From positions 1-54,389 of the IMG/VR virus record IMGVR_UViG_3300021478_000036: a stretch of 54,389 nt of DNA. One strand, 5' to 3'. The position numbers and the translations under genes are program-made. The notes under the pieces are model-generated. The model ran no database searches. It had not been told where the DNA came from and worked only from the letters and a program-made list of their open reading frames with translations. Positions 38,916 through 47,063 of this stretch are shown one piece after another (positions within the stretch are counted from its first letter, which is position 1; every line of letters starts with the position of its first letter). This DNA is from a virus.

Positions 38916-39603
38916 ATTTGCTACAATTAGAGCACCAAAACAGAATTTTAGTTTTACGTGGAGTAAAATTAAGAATTTTGAAACTTGTCCGCGTCGATAC
39001 TTTGAAATTGACGTGGGTAAAAAATTTGAAGAGAGTAGTCCACAGTTAGACTATGGGTTTGAGATGCATGAAGCGGCAAAACAACGTGTTGCAAACAATA
39101 AACCACTTCCTGAGAAATTTGAGATGTTAGAGAAGTGGATACAAAAATTCACTAAAGATAGTGACGATCCTGCTGTAGGTATACAGACGGAATTGAAGCT
39201 TGCTATTGATAAGAACATGAACCCATGCAGTTGGTTCGATAAGAAGACCTATATGCGCGGAGTAATTGATTTTTTAAAGATACGAAAGAAAGTTGCTCTT
39301 GCCGTTGATTGGAAATCGGGTGAGCATAAGGACGATATTATTCAATTAGGTTTATTTGCTCAATTAGTGTTCTCGCACTACCAATGGGTTGAAGCTATTA
39401 AGACTATGTATGTGTGGATTAAAGAGGATGATAGCTCAGAAGAAGATTTATATAGAAAGGATATGCCAGACCTCTGGAATGAAATTAACCCACGGGTAAG
39501 AGCATTAGAAAGAGCGCATGAGTTAGATGATTTTCCCCCTAAAAAAAGTGGGCTGTGTAAAGCTTATTGCCCGGTGGTGACATGCGAACACAATGGAAGA
39601 TGA
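38908..39603 (+). CDS. Cas4/RecB-like PD-(D/E)XK nuclease
   Basis: A 231-residue protein. It starts with the W-S-K-I-K-N-F-E-T-C-P-R-R-Y motif (residues 19-31), has D121 in GVIDF and the DWK core (134-136) in VDWKSG, then a Q at about 146, all features of RecB/Cas4-type nucleases. Four cysteines, C27 and the C-terminal C-K-A-Y-C-P-V-V-T-C, are placed as in the iron-sulfur forms of Cas4 and AddB. It probably trims DNA ends in recombination or replication. It overlaps the upstream gene by eight bases. Confidence 0.8.
   Translation: MSKFATIRAPKQNFSFTWSKIKNFETCPRRYFEIDVGKKFEESSPQLDYGFEMHEAAKQRVANNKPLPEKFEMLEKWIQKFTKDSDDPAVGIQTELKLAIDKNMNPCSWFDKKTYMRGVIDFLKIRKKVALAVDWKSGEHKDDIIQLGLFAQLVFSHYQWVEAIKTMYVWIKEDDSSEEDLYRKDMPDLWNEINPRVRALERAHELDDFPPKKSGLCKAYCPVVTCEHNGR
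39149..39164. promoter_or_regulatory. Operator-like palindrome, perfect arms
   Basis: TCACTA-AAGA-TAGTGA inside the Cas4/RecB-like gene; the frame reads T-K-D-S-D. Confidence 0.75.
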
Positions 39604-39791
39604 AACAATTTATTAAAAGTATTGCTAATGCCAATGGTGTGCCGCAAGATGGCGCAAGAGCATTTATTGAAGGATGGGATGTAACAGCATGTCCATTTAA
39701 TTATGATCCATTTAAACAGCAATGGTTAGATGAATGGAATGCTGCTAATAAATCTACGTGGGAAGCGTCATGCGAGTTCAATGGACGGTAA
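39600..39791 (+). CDS. Ribosome-modulation-factor-like small protein
   Basis: A 63-residue protein. I chose the ATGA-overlapping start at 39600; an ATG at 39582 is possible. The sequence A-R-A-F-I-E-G-W, then T-A-C-P-F, then W-L-D-E-W-N-A-A matches the core of RMF (G-x-x-A-x-x-x-x-C-P, W-x-x-G-W-x-x-A). RMF joins 70S ribosomes into inactive dimers in bacteria. Small phage versions are known, role unclear. Here it sits between two nuclease genes. Confidence 0.55.
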   Translation: MKQFIKSIANANGVPQDGARAFIEGWDVTACPFNYDPFKQQWLDEWNAANKSTWEASCEFNGR

Positions 39792-40162
39792 AGAAAGACT
39801 TTGAGAATGAAGAAGATGATGTAAAAAAGTGGGTGAAAGATGTACTTAAAAAATACCATGTATACTATCTTATGCCGGTTCAAACTGGTAGGGGTGCGAC
39901 TGGCGTTGATTTTCATTGTACAGTTGATTGGTCTGGTTTTCCACTTGCATTCTTTATTGAAACCAAGAAGTTCGGAAAGGAGCCAACTCCAAGACAAGAT
40001 TTGTTTATTAAACAGCGTAGACAGTACCAGAAGGCGAGGACGTTTGTAATAGATGGAATGGTAGGAGTAAACCAACTAGAAGCGTGGCTTATAAAACTAA
40101 GAGAGTATAAAATAAGCGCAACTAAAATAAAACAAAGTGGAGCTACAGATGGGCATTCTTGA
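39770..40162 (+). CDS. VRR-NUC nuclease
   Basis: A 130-residue protein with ATG at 39770, overlapping the end of the previous gene. The core GRGATGVDFHCTVDWSGFPL, then F-I-E-T-K-K and Q-x-x-F-I matches the VRR-NUC domain, which has a D-x-(ExK)-Q active site. Such nucleases cut branched DNA and often act with SNF2 helicases. That is the next gene. The ending overlaps the helicase start. Confidence 0.75.
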   Translation: MRVQWTVKKDFENEEDDVKKWVKDVLKKYHVYYLMPVQTGRGATGVDFHCTVDWSGFPLAFFIETKKFGKEPTPRQDLFIKQRRQYQKARTFVIDGMVGVNQLEAWLIKLREYKISATKIKQSGATDGHS

Positions 40163-41573
40163 TGAGTACAACTTTCCAGTAGTAGACCCGAAGAAACCCG
40201 CATTCGCTATACAAAAGCGATCATGTGCAGTTATGGTAGGAGAGCTTAGGGACTATAACTTAAATGATCTAGGTACAGGCAAAACACGCTGTGCATTGTG
40301 GTCGTTTGACTATCTACGTAAGAAACAACAGGCAAAGCGTATGCTTGTTATCTGCCCACTCTCTACTATGAACCGAGTGTGGGAAGCTGAAATACAAATG
40401 CACTTTACTGACCTTACTTGTGCCGTACTTCACGGCACCAAGGAAAAGCGCCTTAAAAATTTAAATCGTAATGTTAATATCTATATCATCAATCACGATG
40501 GAGTTGGCACTATCTATAGTGAGCTGATGGAACGGACGGACATTGATGTAGTGTGTATCGACGAGCTAGCTACATTCCGTAATATGAACAAGCGTTCCGC
40601 CCGTGTTAAGCAACTAGCTCATGGTAGGAAGTTTGTGTGGGGTATGACTGGTTCCCCTATGCCAAGGGAGGTTACTGATGTATGGAGCCAGTGTTGTATA
40701 GTAACACCGCACACTGTGCCAAAGTATTTTTCTTGGATACGTGCCACACTAATGCTTAAGGGTCCAGCAGGTCCGTATGATTGGAGGGCACGTCCCGGTG
40801 CAGAAGTGATGGCGGTTAACTATATGAAGCCTAATGTTAGGTTCACATTAGATGATGTAGTTGAGCTACCACCAAAGATAATGCAATACCACGAAGTTCC
40901 TATGTCGGCACAACAAGATAAAGTATACAATGAAATACGTAATAAAGCAGTGAGTTTAATTGGAACTAAGATAGTTGATGCACTCAATGCTGGTGCAGCT
41001 ATCCAGAAGCTGTTACAGATAGCTTGTGGGTATGTATATACTAGGGATGAGGACGACGATAAAAAGAAAGAGACTATTACACTTGACAATACTGAGCGGT
41101 TACAGTATACACTCGACTTGGTAGACAGTACATCACGTAAGGCTATTATATTCGTGCCGTTCTTAAATGCACTCAATGGTGTAAGCGACATGCTTACAAA
41201 AAATAAAGTAGATCATGCTATTGTACATGGGGGTATAACAAAGACGCATCGTAATCTAATCTTTAGTGCGTTCCAAGATACACCGCGGTATAAAGTATTG
41301 CTGGCCCACCCGGTCTGCATGAGCCACGGCTTGACTTTGACGGCGGCAAACACTATAATCTGGTTCGGGCCGACCCTGAGTTTGGACACGTTCTATCAAG
41401 CGAATGGACGGATCACTAGATTAGGACAGGAACATAAGCAAGTGATTGCTATGTTAGGTGGAACCAAAGTAGAGAGGAGAATTTATGGTATACTAGGACG
41501 TAACGAGAAAGTGCAACAGCACTTCTTAGACATAATTAAGAGTGAAACCACAAGAGCAATGGCAGCAGAATAG
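40149..41573 (+). CDS. SNF2/DEAD-type helicase
   Basis: A 474-residue protein. The ATG at 40149 follows GGAGCTACAG. Walker A LGTGKT is at 41-46, motif II D-E-L at 138-140 in VVCIDELATF, motif III is MTGSP near 166-170, and motif VI is GRITRLGQEHKQ near the end. This is a superfamily 2 helicase of the SNF2 type, as found in phage replication and recombination units. It may unwind or remodel branched DNA with the VRR-NUC protein. Confidence 0.85.
   Translation: MGILDEYNFPVVDPKKPAFAIQKRSCAVMVGELRDYNLNDLGTGKTRCALWSFDYLRKKQQAKRMLVICPLSTMNRVWEAEIQMHFTDLTCAVLHGTKEKRLKNLNRNVNIYIINHDGVGTIYSELMERTDIDVVCIDELATFRNMNKRSARVKQLAHGRKFVWGMTGSPMPREVTDVWSQCCIVTPHTVPKYFSWIRATLMLKGPAGPYDWRARPGAEVMAVNYMKPNVRFTLDDVVELPPKIMQYHEVPMSAQQDKVYNEIRNKAVSLIGTKIVDALNAGAAIQKLLQIACGYVYTRDEDDDKKKETITLDNTERLQYTLDLVDSTSRKAIIFVPFLNALNGVSDMLTKNKVDHAIVHGGITKTHRNLIFSAFQDTPRYKVLLAHPVCMSHGLTLTAANTIIWFGPTLSLDTFYQANGRITRLGQEHKQVIAMLGGTKVERRIYGILGRNEKVQQHFLDIIKSETTRAMAAE
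40507..40522. promoter_or_regulatory. Operator-like palindrome (one mismatch)
   Basis: GCACTA-TCTA-TAGTGA inside the helicase gene; the frame reads T-I-Y-S-E. Confidence 0.6.
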
Positions 41574-41583
41574 GATGGACACT

Positions 41584-42060
41584 ATGGACGCTGTATCTAT
41601 ATCACAAGAGAAAGACCTCAACGTAGAACGTCGTGTTGCCCAGCTTCGCGAGCTTAGAGCGAAGATGGAAAGTTTTGAGCAAGCACATGTGGAGTTTATG
41701 GCTCCATATGAGCAAGCAAAGAAAGCTCTGGAGGGAGCTTTAATGAAGTGGTTACTTGACCACAAGATCAAAACTACTAACACGGCAGCAGGTAACATCA
41801 CATGGGTTGACAATACTACCTATCCCATTGAGGATAAGGTGGCGTTCCGTGCGTTTGTTATCGAAAACCAAGAGTGGGATATGTTAGACTGGAAAGCTAA
41901 CAAGACAGTAGTGAGTGATTACGCAGAAGTACACAAGGGAAAACTCCCACCGGGACTGAAGCCTAATCCACACCCGCACTTAAGAGTGTCAGGACCGGGG
42001 AAAAAGAAAACCTCTGTTAAAACAAAGGGGTTCGATGAAAATACGCCCGAGGAAGAGTAA
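41584..42060 (+). CDS. Coiled-coil protein, Gam-like or accessory
   Basis: A 158-residue protein. I chose the ATG at 41584, eight bases after AGGA; an ATG at 41575 is possible. The N-terminal 60 residues are a coiled coil (RRVAQLRELRAKMESFEQAH). A beta-alpha part follows, then H-K-G-K-L-P-P-G-L and a basic end. A similar ending (LPPGxNxxxxxxLRV) is common in small phage proteins next to SSB-like genes. A nuclease-inhibitor or SSB-helper role is possible; it is not proved. Confidence 0.5.
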   Translation: MDAVSISQEKDLNVERRVAQLRELRAKMESFEQAHVEFMAPYEQAKKALEGALMKWLLDHKIKTTNTAAGNITWVDNTTYPIEDKVAFRAFVIENQEWDMLDWKANKTVVSDYAEVHKGKLPPGLKPNPHPHLRVSGPGKKKTSVKTKGFDENTPEEE

Positions 42061-42063
42061 TCA

Positions 42064-42079
42064 TCACTAACGATAGTGA
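42064..42079. promoter_or_regulatory. Operator-like palindrome, perfect arms, before the SSB-like gene
   Basis: TCACTA-ACGA-TAGTGA, starting four bases after the previous stop. The right arm runs into GAGG before the SSB-like ATG. The spacer is the same as at 31115. Confidence 0.8.
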
Positions 42080-42090
42080 GGTCAAAGCCA

Positions 42091-43218
42091 ATGTCTAACA
42101 CAACTCCAATTGTACCGAAGAACTTTGGTCCCCCGCCCAAGGGTATCGAAGAGATGGATGACGATGTACTGCAAGGGACAAGACCGTCCTTCGCTGTACT
42201 TGCTATGCCTAGCAAAGGGCAATGGGCCTTCCGTTATCAACGGCAAGACCTAGCATGGCAAGACGAGGATGGTAACAACATCCCTAACATTGAAGTGGTG
42301 ATTGTAAAGTCACGGGAGAATTTATCAAACAACTTCTACGTGAAATACAATCAGAACGAACAGCATAAAGCACCAGATTGCTGGTCGTCTGATGGTCAGG
42401 TGCCGGATCAAAGAGTGCCAGAGGCAACTAAGCAGAACCCTATCTGCGAAGGTTGCCCACAGAAGAAGATGGGATCGGCTATTACAGCGGCAGGTGATGC
42501 TACTAAGGCTTGCCGTGACATACGTAAGATCGCAGTGATACCGATCATGCACTTGCTTGACCGTAAGTTCGATGAGTATGGTGGACCTATGTTGTTTACC
42601 ATCACACCAACTTCACTCAAGAACTATGCTGAGTATTTGGATCGCATCAAAGCGATGGGGCATAAGTCTTTTAGTGTTGTCACTAGGATGCGTTTCGATC
42701 CTAATGTCAAGTTCCAAAAGATTGTGTTCTCTCCGTATAGGGCGCTTTCAGATGAAGAGTTTGAACTCTCAAAGGAAATGCGTAAAGACCCAAGAACGGC
42801 GAGGGTACTTGATGAAGAACCGGAAGCTGGTCAAAGTGCTGCACCAGATGAATGGGATCAAGATACTGGTGAAGTTATCGTACAGCCAAAGCCTAAGTCG
42901 CCAGCACCAGCACCAGCAGCAAAGGCACCAGTAACACAACAGGCACCATCGAAGGTAGACCCGAGGTTTAAAACACCAACAACACAGACAGCACCACCCC
43001 CACCTAGACCGGGTGGGCATCCAGCTACTCCGCAAACTGTAGCAGCAGCTATGACTAAACCTGCTCCACGTCCTACTACAGTTCGTGCTGTAGAACCTAC
43101 ACCTGTTGAAGAGGAACAGGTAGAACAAGATGAAGTGTTGGACGAGGAAATTGTAGATAGCTTGGATGAGGAGTTGGATAACGACCTCAAGAGACTGTTA
43201 GCCGGCGACAACTCGTAA
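42091..43218 (+). CDS. SSB-like single-stranded DNA-binding protein
   Basis: A 375-residue protein. The ATG at 42091 is preceded by a palindrome whose right arm runs into GAGG. Residues about 25-215 form an OB-like beta domain, with four or more cysteines around residues 98-141 (DCW, C-E-G-C, A-C-R) that may bind zinc as in T4 gp32. The linker is Pro/Ala/Thr-rich, and the last 25 residues are strongly acidic (DEEIVDSLDEELDNDL). Acidic tails recruit replication partners. It lies between the helicase and the primase-helicase. The role is inferred from layout and composition. Confidence 0.55.
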   Translation: MSNTTPIVPKNFGPPPKGIEEMDDDVLQGTRPSFAVLAMPSKGQWAFRYQRQDLAWQDEDGNNIPNIEVVIVKSRENLSNNFYVKYNQNEQHKAPDCWSSDGQVPDQRVPEATKQNPICEGCPQKKMGSAITAAGDATKACRDIRKIAVIPIMHLLDRKFDEYGGPMLFTITPTSLKNYAEYLDRIKAMGHKSFSVVTRMRFDPNVKFQKIVFSPYRALSDEEFELSKEMRKDPRTARVLDEEPEAGQSAAPDEWDQDTGEVIVQPKPKSPAPAPAAKAPVTQQAPSKVDPRFKTPTTQTAPPPPRPGGHPATPQTVAAAMTKPAPRPTTVRAVEPTPVEEEQVEQDEVLDEEIVDSLDEELDNDLKRLLAGDNS

Positions 43219-43231
43219 CTATAAATAGTGA
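43216..43231. promoter_or_regulatory. Operator-like palindrome at a stop codon
   Basis: TAACTA-TAAA-TAGTGA. Its first three bases are the stop of the SSB-like gene; the right arm leads into a hairpin. Confidence 0.7.
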
Positions 43232-43260
43232 GCGTACCCCACTGTAAAGGTGGGGTCGCT
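43231..43260 (+). other. Strong hairpin between SSB-like and primase genes
   Basis: An 11-bp stem with one bulge (AGCG-T-ACCCCAC with GTGGGGT-CGCT) closes a 7-base loop. It starts where a palindrome ends. There is no U-run, so it may be a message-protecting or pausing hairpin and not a terminator. Confidence 0.5.
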
Positions 43261-43285
43261 CTAGTCGTCTCTAACGGTCAGTCCA

Positions 43286-46147
43286 ATGGCAAACTTAGAT
43301 ATAACTAAGGCTCGCAAATATTTAGAGATGCTGGCTCCTATATGTGAGAATGGTTACGTCACAATTCATCGCTTGCGTAATGGGCTACCTGGTAATGCCC
43401 ATAAAACTATTGACAGTGCATTAAAAGATTTAGCATATTGGGTTCAACGTGATGTTGATACATATATGTGTTTATCCGCAACTGAAACAGCTACCCTTAA
43501 CGGTAATAGATATTCTATAGCAGTTCGCAAAAGCGAAAAAGTAATTGGAACAAAAGCACTATGGATGGACATGGATGTTAAGGAAGATGGCTATGCTTCT
43601 CCAAATGAATTGAAGCAAGCACTCAGTAAATTTATGGGTGAGTTTCTTAGCCCAACACTCATAGTAAAGAGTGGTGGTAAAGGAGGTATGCATATTTATT
43701 GGATATGCAATGAGTTCATACTGCCAGATACATTTGATAAGCTATCTAAAGCTCTTGCCGCATTAGCTCGCGAGAAAGGAGTTAAATTTGATAGTGCATG
43801 TACTGTTGATAGAGTACGAGTGCTTCGTGTGCCGGGAACCTATAATTTTAAACACGGCACACCAGATCCTGTTGAAATATTTTACGATAAAGGTAGAATA
43901 TATACGCTCGAGGAACTGGAAACTAAATTAAGCGTGGTCACTAACGTTAGTGATGATGACGAACCCGACGATGTATTGCAGCAACCAAAGAACGAATACC
44001 CGCCATCTGATATAGATCGGGTAGCTACAGTTTGTCCGTTCGTAGCTAAATCACTAGAAGATGGTGGTACTAACCATAATAAAGAAACGCTTTGGACTTA
44101 CACTATAATGTTGGCAAGCTATTGTGCCAATGCTAAAGAGACAGCTATTCGGTTTAGCGATAAACATCCTGCATATAGAGAAGAGGATGTTGTTGCAAAG
44201 CTTCAGTATCATATAGATGATCACAAAGCTCGGCCTAAAGTAGGTCCGCCTAAGTGTGAGACGTTTAATAGTAATGGTGCAGCAGAGTGCAAGACGTGCC
44301 CACATCTTAAACTCAAGCGCAGTCCACTCAATGTTCCCGGTGCCGTTTCTGCTGCTAATTTTAAGCAACCAAGCACTAACAATAGTGATCTACCGCCGGG
44401 ATATTTTCGTGGGAAGGATCAGCATATCTATACAGAGAAAGCAAAAAAGGTAGATGGTATACTTGAAAAACAAACCATTAAAGTATTTCCATATCCTATA
44501 AAAACTGGATCAGCATGGGGAGAACCTAATTGTAATGATTATCATATGCATTTTATAACATATGAAGAAGGAAGTAAAGAGAAAGAAATAATATTACCGT
44601 ACTCTCTCACTAGTGGCGATGAACCTTTTAAACGTACTATGGCTCAACAAGGTATAGCTTTGCCATGGTACACTAAAGATACACGGGAGGCTTTCGTGTC
44701 TTACCAAGAGATGTTACGCAGTAGAGCAGGAGGTATGGTGCGGGGTGAGCCCGTAGGTTGGACTATGAAGAATGGAGAGTTTGATGGGTTTAGTTTTGAT
44801 GGGCAATCCTTCTCTCCTAATAGTCACTGCGTAGTACCTAAACTTAAAGGCGCTTTGCTACAAAATTATAGTCCTATGGGTAGTCCTCAACCGTGGATTG
44901 AAATAGCCCAAGTTATTACTGAACAGCAACGCCCCGGTCTTGATGTGGTATTGTTATCAGGTTTTGCAGCACCACTAGTACCAATGACTGGTCACTCTGG
45001 TATCATACTTGGATGTTATAGTTCTGAAACAGGTATAGGCAAGAGTACATCATTGGAAACATCTACAGCTATATGGGGTCATCCAGTAAACTCACGCTGT
45101 GGGTTGAATGATACAATTAATATGGCAATGAACAAAGCTGGTGCTATTAGACATTTACCACTCAATTGGGATGAAGTTAAAACCAAACAACAGTTTGGTA
45201 ACTTAGCTAGTATAATATTCCAAATGACTGAAGGACGAGAGAAGGGTCGTCTTAATCGTGCATCAGCAGCAATGGATATGAAAGACTTTCAAACCATGTT
45301 AACTTATGCAGCTAATTCATCAGTGCTTGATGCTGTACAAGAAAGTACTAAAGGTACTTCTGCTGGTGTAGTACGCGACTTTGAATTTCGTATACCAACC
45401 TACCAACTCAAATCAAGTTACACAACTGGTGAAGTGCAGAATATGTTGCATAAACTTAAGACTAACTATGGTATGGTTGGGCTTGAGTATGCTAAATATT
45501 TAGGGGAGAACGGTAGAACCATTCATAAGAATGTAATGGACTTACAGAATGTACTTGAAAAGAAATTTAATGTAGGTAGGGATGAACGTTATTGGGCTGC
45601 TGCTATGGCTGTTATACTTTGTGCCGCTAAAATTGTTAATGATCTAAAGTATGCTAGTATAGATATAAATGCTTTATACGGATTTTTAGTAAAAGAGTTT
45701 GTGCGTATGCGTAATAAAAAAGATAGATCACCTACAGATTACACTAAAGAGGATGCACTTATATCAGTATTAGCACAATATCTCTCAATCAATAGAGCAA
45801 ATAATACTATCATTCTAAATGAATTGTGGACTACTGCCGGAAGACCTCCTATTGGTAAGATAGAAATAGAAGGTAGGGGTACATCTAGAGAAAACCAACT
45901 TAGAGAAGTTAATGTAGCAATTGGTAGGGAAGATAAAAGGATACGATTTACAGATAGTAGCCTTAGTCACTTCTGTAGAGAAAGAGATATACCAACTAGT
46001 GCAATAAGAGAAGGATTAAGAAATATATTAGGAGGCACAAATGCTATTAGAAAAATCACAGGAGGTACAGAAATAATATCGGTTAACCAATACTGTTGGA
46101 TAATAGAGCTAGGAGGTACACAGTATGAAAAGAAGTTTGGGTTTTAG
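43286..46147 (+). CDS. Primase-helicase (AEP primase and DUF927-like ATPase)
   Basis: A 953-residue protein. Residues about 90-190 look like an archaeo-eukaryotic primase: WMDMDV with D95-x-D97, SGGKGGMHIYW with H136, and D-R-V-R-V-L-R-V-P-G-T. Residues 324-340 hold a zinc motif (C-E-T-F and C-K-T-C-P-H). Residues about 390-600 resemble the DUF927 region with Walker A SSETGIGKST near 580. The C-terminal part is a winged-helix-like region. It makes primers and unwinds DNA. Two palindromes lie in disordered linkers. Confidence 0.85.
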   Translation: MANLDITKARKYLEMLAPICENGYVTIHRLRNGLPGNAHKTIDSALKDLAYWVQRDVDTYMCLSATETATLNGNRYSIAVRKSEKVIGTKALWMDMDVKEDGYASPNELKQALSKFMGEFLSPTLIVKSGGKGGMHIYWICNEFILPDTFDKLSKALAALAREKGVKFDSACTVDRVRVLRVPGTYNFKHGTPDPVEIFYDKGRIYTLEELETKLSVVTNVSDDDEPDDVLQQPKNEYPPSDIDRVATVCPFVAKSLEDGGTNHNKETLWTYTIMLASYCANAKETAIRFSDKHPAYREEDVVAKLQYHIDDHKARPKVGPPKCETFNSNGAAECKTCPHLKLKRSPLNVPGAVSAANFKQPSTNNSDLPPGYFRGKDQHIYTEKAKKVDGILEKQTIKVFPYPIKTGSAWGEPNCNDYHMHFITYEEGSKEKEIILPYSLTSGDEPFKRTMAQQGIALPWYTKDTREAFVSYQEMLRSRAGGMVRGEPVGWTMKNGEFDGFSFDGQSFSPNSHCVVPKLKGALLQNYSPMGSPQPWIEIAQVITEQQRPGLDVVLLSGFAAPLVPMTGHSGIILGCYSSETGIGKSTSLETSTAIWGHPVNSRCGLNDTINMAMNKAGAIRHLPLNWDEVKTKQQFGNLASIIFQMTEGREKGRLNRASAAMDMKDFQTMLTYAANSSVLDAVQESTKGTSAGVVRDFEFRIPTYQLKSSYTTGEVQNMLHKLKTNYGMVGLEYAKYLGENGRTIHKNVMDLQNVLEKKFNVGRDERYWAAAMAVILCAAKIVNDLKYASIDINALYGFLVKEFVRMRNKKDRSPTDYTKEDALISVLAQYLSINRANNTIILNELWTTAGRPPIGKIEIEGRGTSRENQLREVNVAIGREDKRIRFTDSSLSHFCRERDIPTSAIREGLRNILGGTNAIRKITGGTEIISVNQYCWIIELGGTQYEKKFGF
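43938..43953. promoter_or_regulatory. Operator-like palindrome, fully symmetric
   Basis: TCACTA-ACGT-TAGTGA in a disordered linker of the primase-helicase; the frame reads T-N-V-S-D, as in the scaffold gene. Confidence 0.75.
44373..44388. promoter_or_regulatory. Operator-like palindrome (one mismatch)
   Basis: GCACTA-ACAA-TAGTGA in another linker of the primase-helicase; the frame reads T-N-N-S-D. Confidence 0.6.
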
Positions 46148-46418
46148 CTCACTATTGTTAGTGATGCTTGCAGCACCAGCGGAAAGCAAATGCTATAGTA
46201 GATGGTACTATCCTTATCCTCAACCTCAACCTTGCGGGCGTGGCGAAACTGGTAGACGCATGGCACTTAAAATGCCAGAGCCTAGTGCTATGAAGGTTCA
46301 AGTCCTTCCGCCCGCACCAGAAGATGAAGACCGCTCATGGTATGTAGAGATCACTGCTCTACCACCTGCTTGGGAAAGAGAGATAGCATTAGATAATCTA
46401 AAAGAACAACTGAAATAA
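46125..46418 (+). CDS. Small secreted protein with tRNA-Leu inside its gene
   Basis: A 97-residue protein. It starts in the end of the primase gene after the strong site AGGAGGT, eight bases before ATG. Residues 1-20 are a signal peptide (RSLGFSSLLLVMLAAPAESK). A perfect palindrome is in the signal region. Residues about 37-65 are encoded by the tRNA-Leu gene read in the same direction. The tail after it (RSWYVEITALPPAWEREIAL) again looks like normal protein. The signal and binding site argue that the gene is real. The tRNA part gives a plausible but odd Arg/Pro/Met-rich segment. Confidence 0.55.
   Translation: MKRSLGFSSLLLVMLAAPAESKCYSRWYYPYPQPQPCGRGETGRRMALKMPEPSAMKVQVLPPAPEDEDRSWYVEITALPPAWEREIALDNLKEQLK
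46148..46163. promoter_or_regulatory. Operator-like palindrome, perfect arms, other frame
   Basis: TCACTA-TTGT-TAGTGA directly after the primase stop and inside the signal peptide region; the frame reads S-L-L-L-V-M. Confidence 0.75.
46234..46319 (+). tRNA. tRNA-Leu (TAA)
   Basis: A complete cloverleaf: acceptor GCGGGCG with CGCCCGC, anticodon stem TGGCA with TGCCA around CTTAAAA, T arm GAAGG TTCAAGT CCTTC, and a variable arm of the leucine kind. The anticodon TAA (46268-46270) reads TTA and TTG. CCA is encoded at 46317-46319. It lies inside the 97-codon gene on the same strand. Confidence 0.95.
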
Positions 46419-46468
46419 AAAGTAGGCCGGAGAGACGATGGGGGAGGACACCATCTCAATCCGGCCTA
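46413..46468 (-). terminator. Terminator for the leftward lysis block
   Basis: On the minus strand TAGGCCGG/CCGGCCTA (8 bp, 46423-46430 and 46461-46468) with an inner GATGG/CCATC pair is followed by CTTTTTATTTC. It faces the converging rightward genes. Confidence 0.8.
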
Positions 46469-46469
46469 T

Positions 46470-46503
46470 AAAACCCACCCCGAGGAAGAGTTAAGGGGGT
46501 GGG
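46470..46503 (-). terminator. Second terminator for the leftward lysis block
   Basis: On the minus strand CCCACCCC (with 8-bp partner GGGGTGGG, 46474-46481 and 46496-46503) is followed by TTTTATAG. The stop of the last lysis gene lies in the loop. Confidence 0.75.
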
Positions 46504-46844
46504 GATGGTTTATCTAGCACACCTTCTTGAATAGGTATATCCCCAATCACACCAGTCGCTGGACGATGTGGTGGACGATAGAGAGGATTATTATTACCAT
46601 CAGAACGATATCCATCTACTGCTGGCAAGCAACGATCAAACACTTTATCCATTAATCTACCTAAGTTATCTTGCTGCCGACCAAGGTAATAAGTTCCAGC
46701 ACCAATGAAAGCAATGTTAAGAGCTACCATAACAACTAGAATGGGTGATCCTTTAAGTGCCCCAATAGTTTCTGTTGCTACTCCTATTACTCCACTGGAA
46801 GGTTGAATGATAATGTTTGGTTTCTGTGGATCAATATTGCTCAT
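46491..46844 (-). CDS. Membrane protein of the lysis block
   Basis: A 117-residue protein with one membrane helix at about 35-55 (PILVVMVALNIAFIGAGTYY) and a Pro-rich tail. It overlaps the next gene upstream by four bases. It may be a spanin-like or regulator part of the lysis unit. No clear spanin motif is seen. Confidence 0.5.
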   Translation of the reverse strand: MSNIDPQKPNIIIQPSSGVIGVATETIGALKGSPILVVMVALNIAFIGAGTYYLGRQQDNLGRLMDKVFDRCLPAVDGYRSDGNNNPLYRPPHRPATGVIGDIPIQEGVLDKPSPPP

Positions 46845-47062
46845 GACTTCATTACTCTCGCGACACCATATAAACCAATAGCGAAGCCTGCGATTTCGAG
46901 CGACGACCTAAAGATATGCTCGGGCGAACAAAGGTCAGTTTGTATAGGCCCAACTTGTGCCAGTGCAAAGCATTGACGTATCGCATAGAAATCCATGATA
47001 GCGAAAACACCAAGAATAGCCAGTGCCCCCACGAGAGCGATAATACCACTGATGTTAGCCAT
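46841..47062 (-). CDS. Small membrane protein, two helices, holin candidate
   Basis: A 73-residue protein with two membrane helices, residues about 6-25 (IIALVGALAILGVFAIMDFY) and 53-70, and charged ends. Directly downstream of another holin-like gene. A second holin or antiholin is the likeliest role. Confidence 0.5.
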   Translation of the reverse strand: MANISGIIALVGALAILGVFAIMDFYAIRQCFALAQVGPIQTDLCSPEHIFRSSLEIAGFAIGLYGVARVMKS

Positions 47063-47063
47063 G

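Noticed and set aside
43231-43260. Hairpin as a standard terminator
   Set aside because: The stem is strong but not followed by T, and the primase gene directly follows in the same direction.
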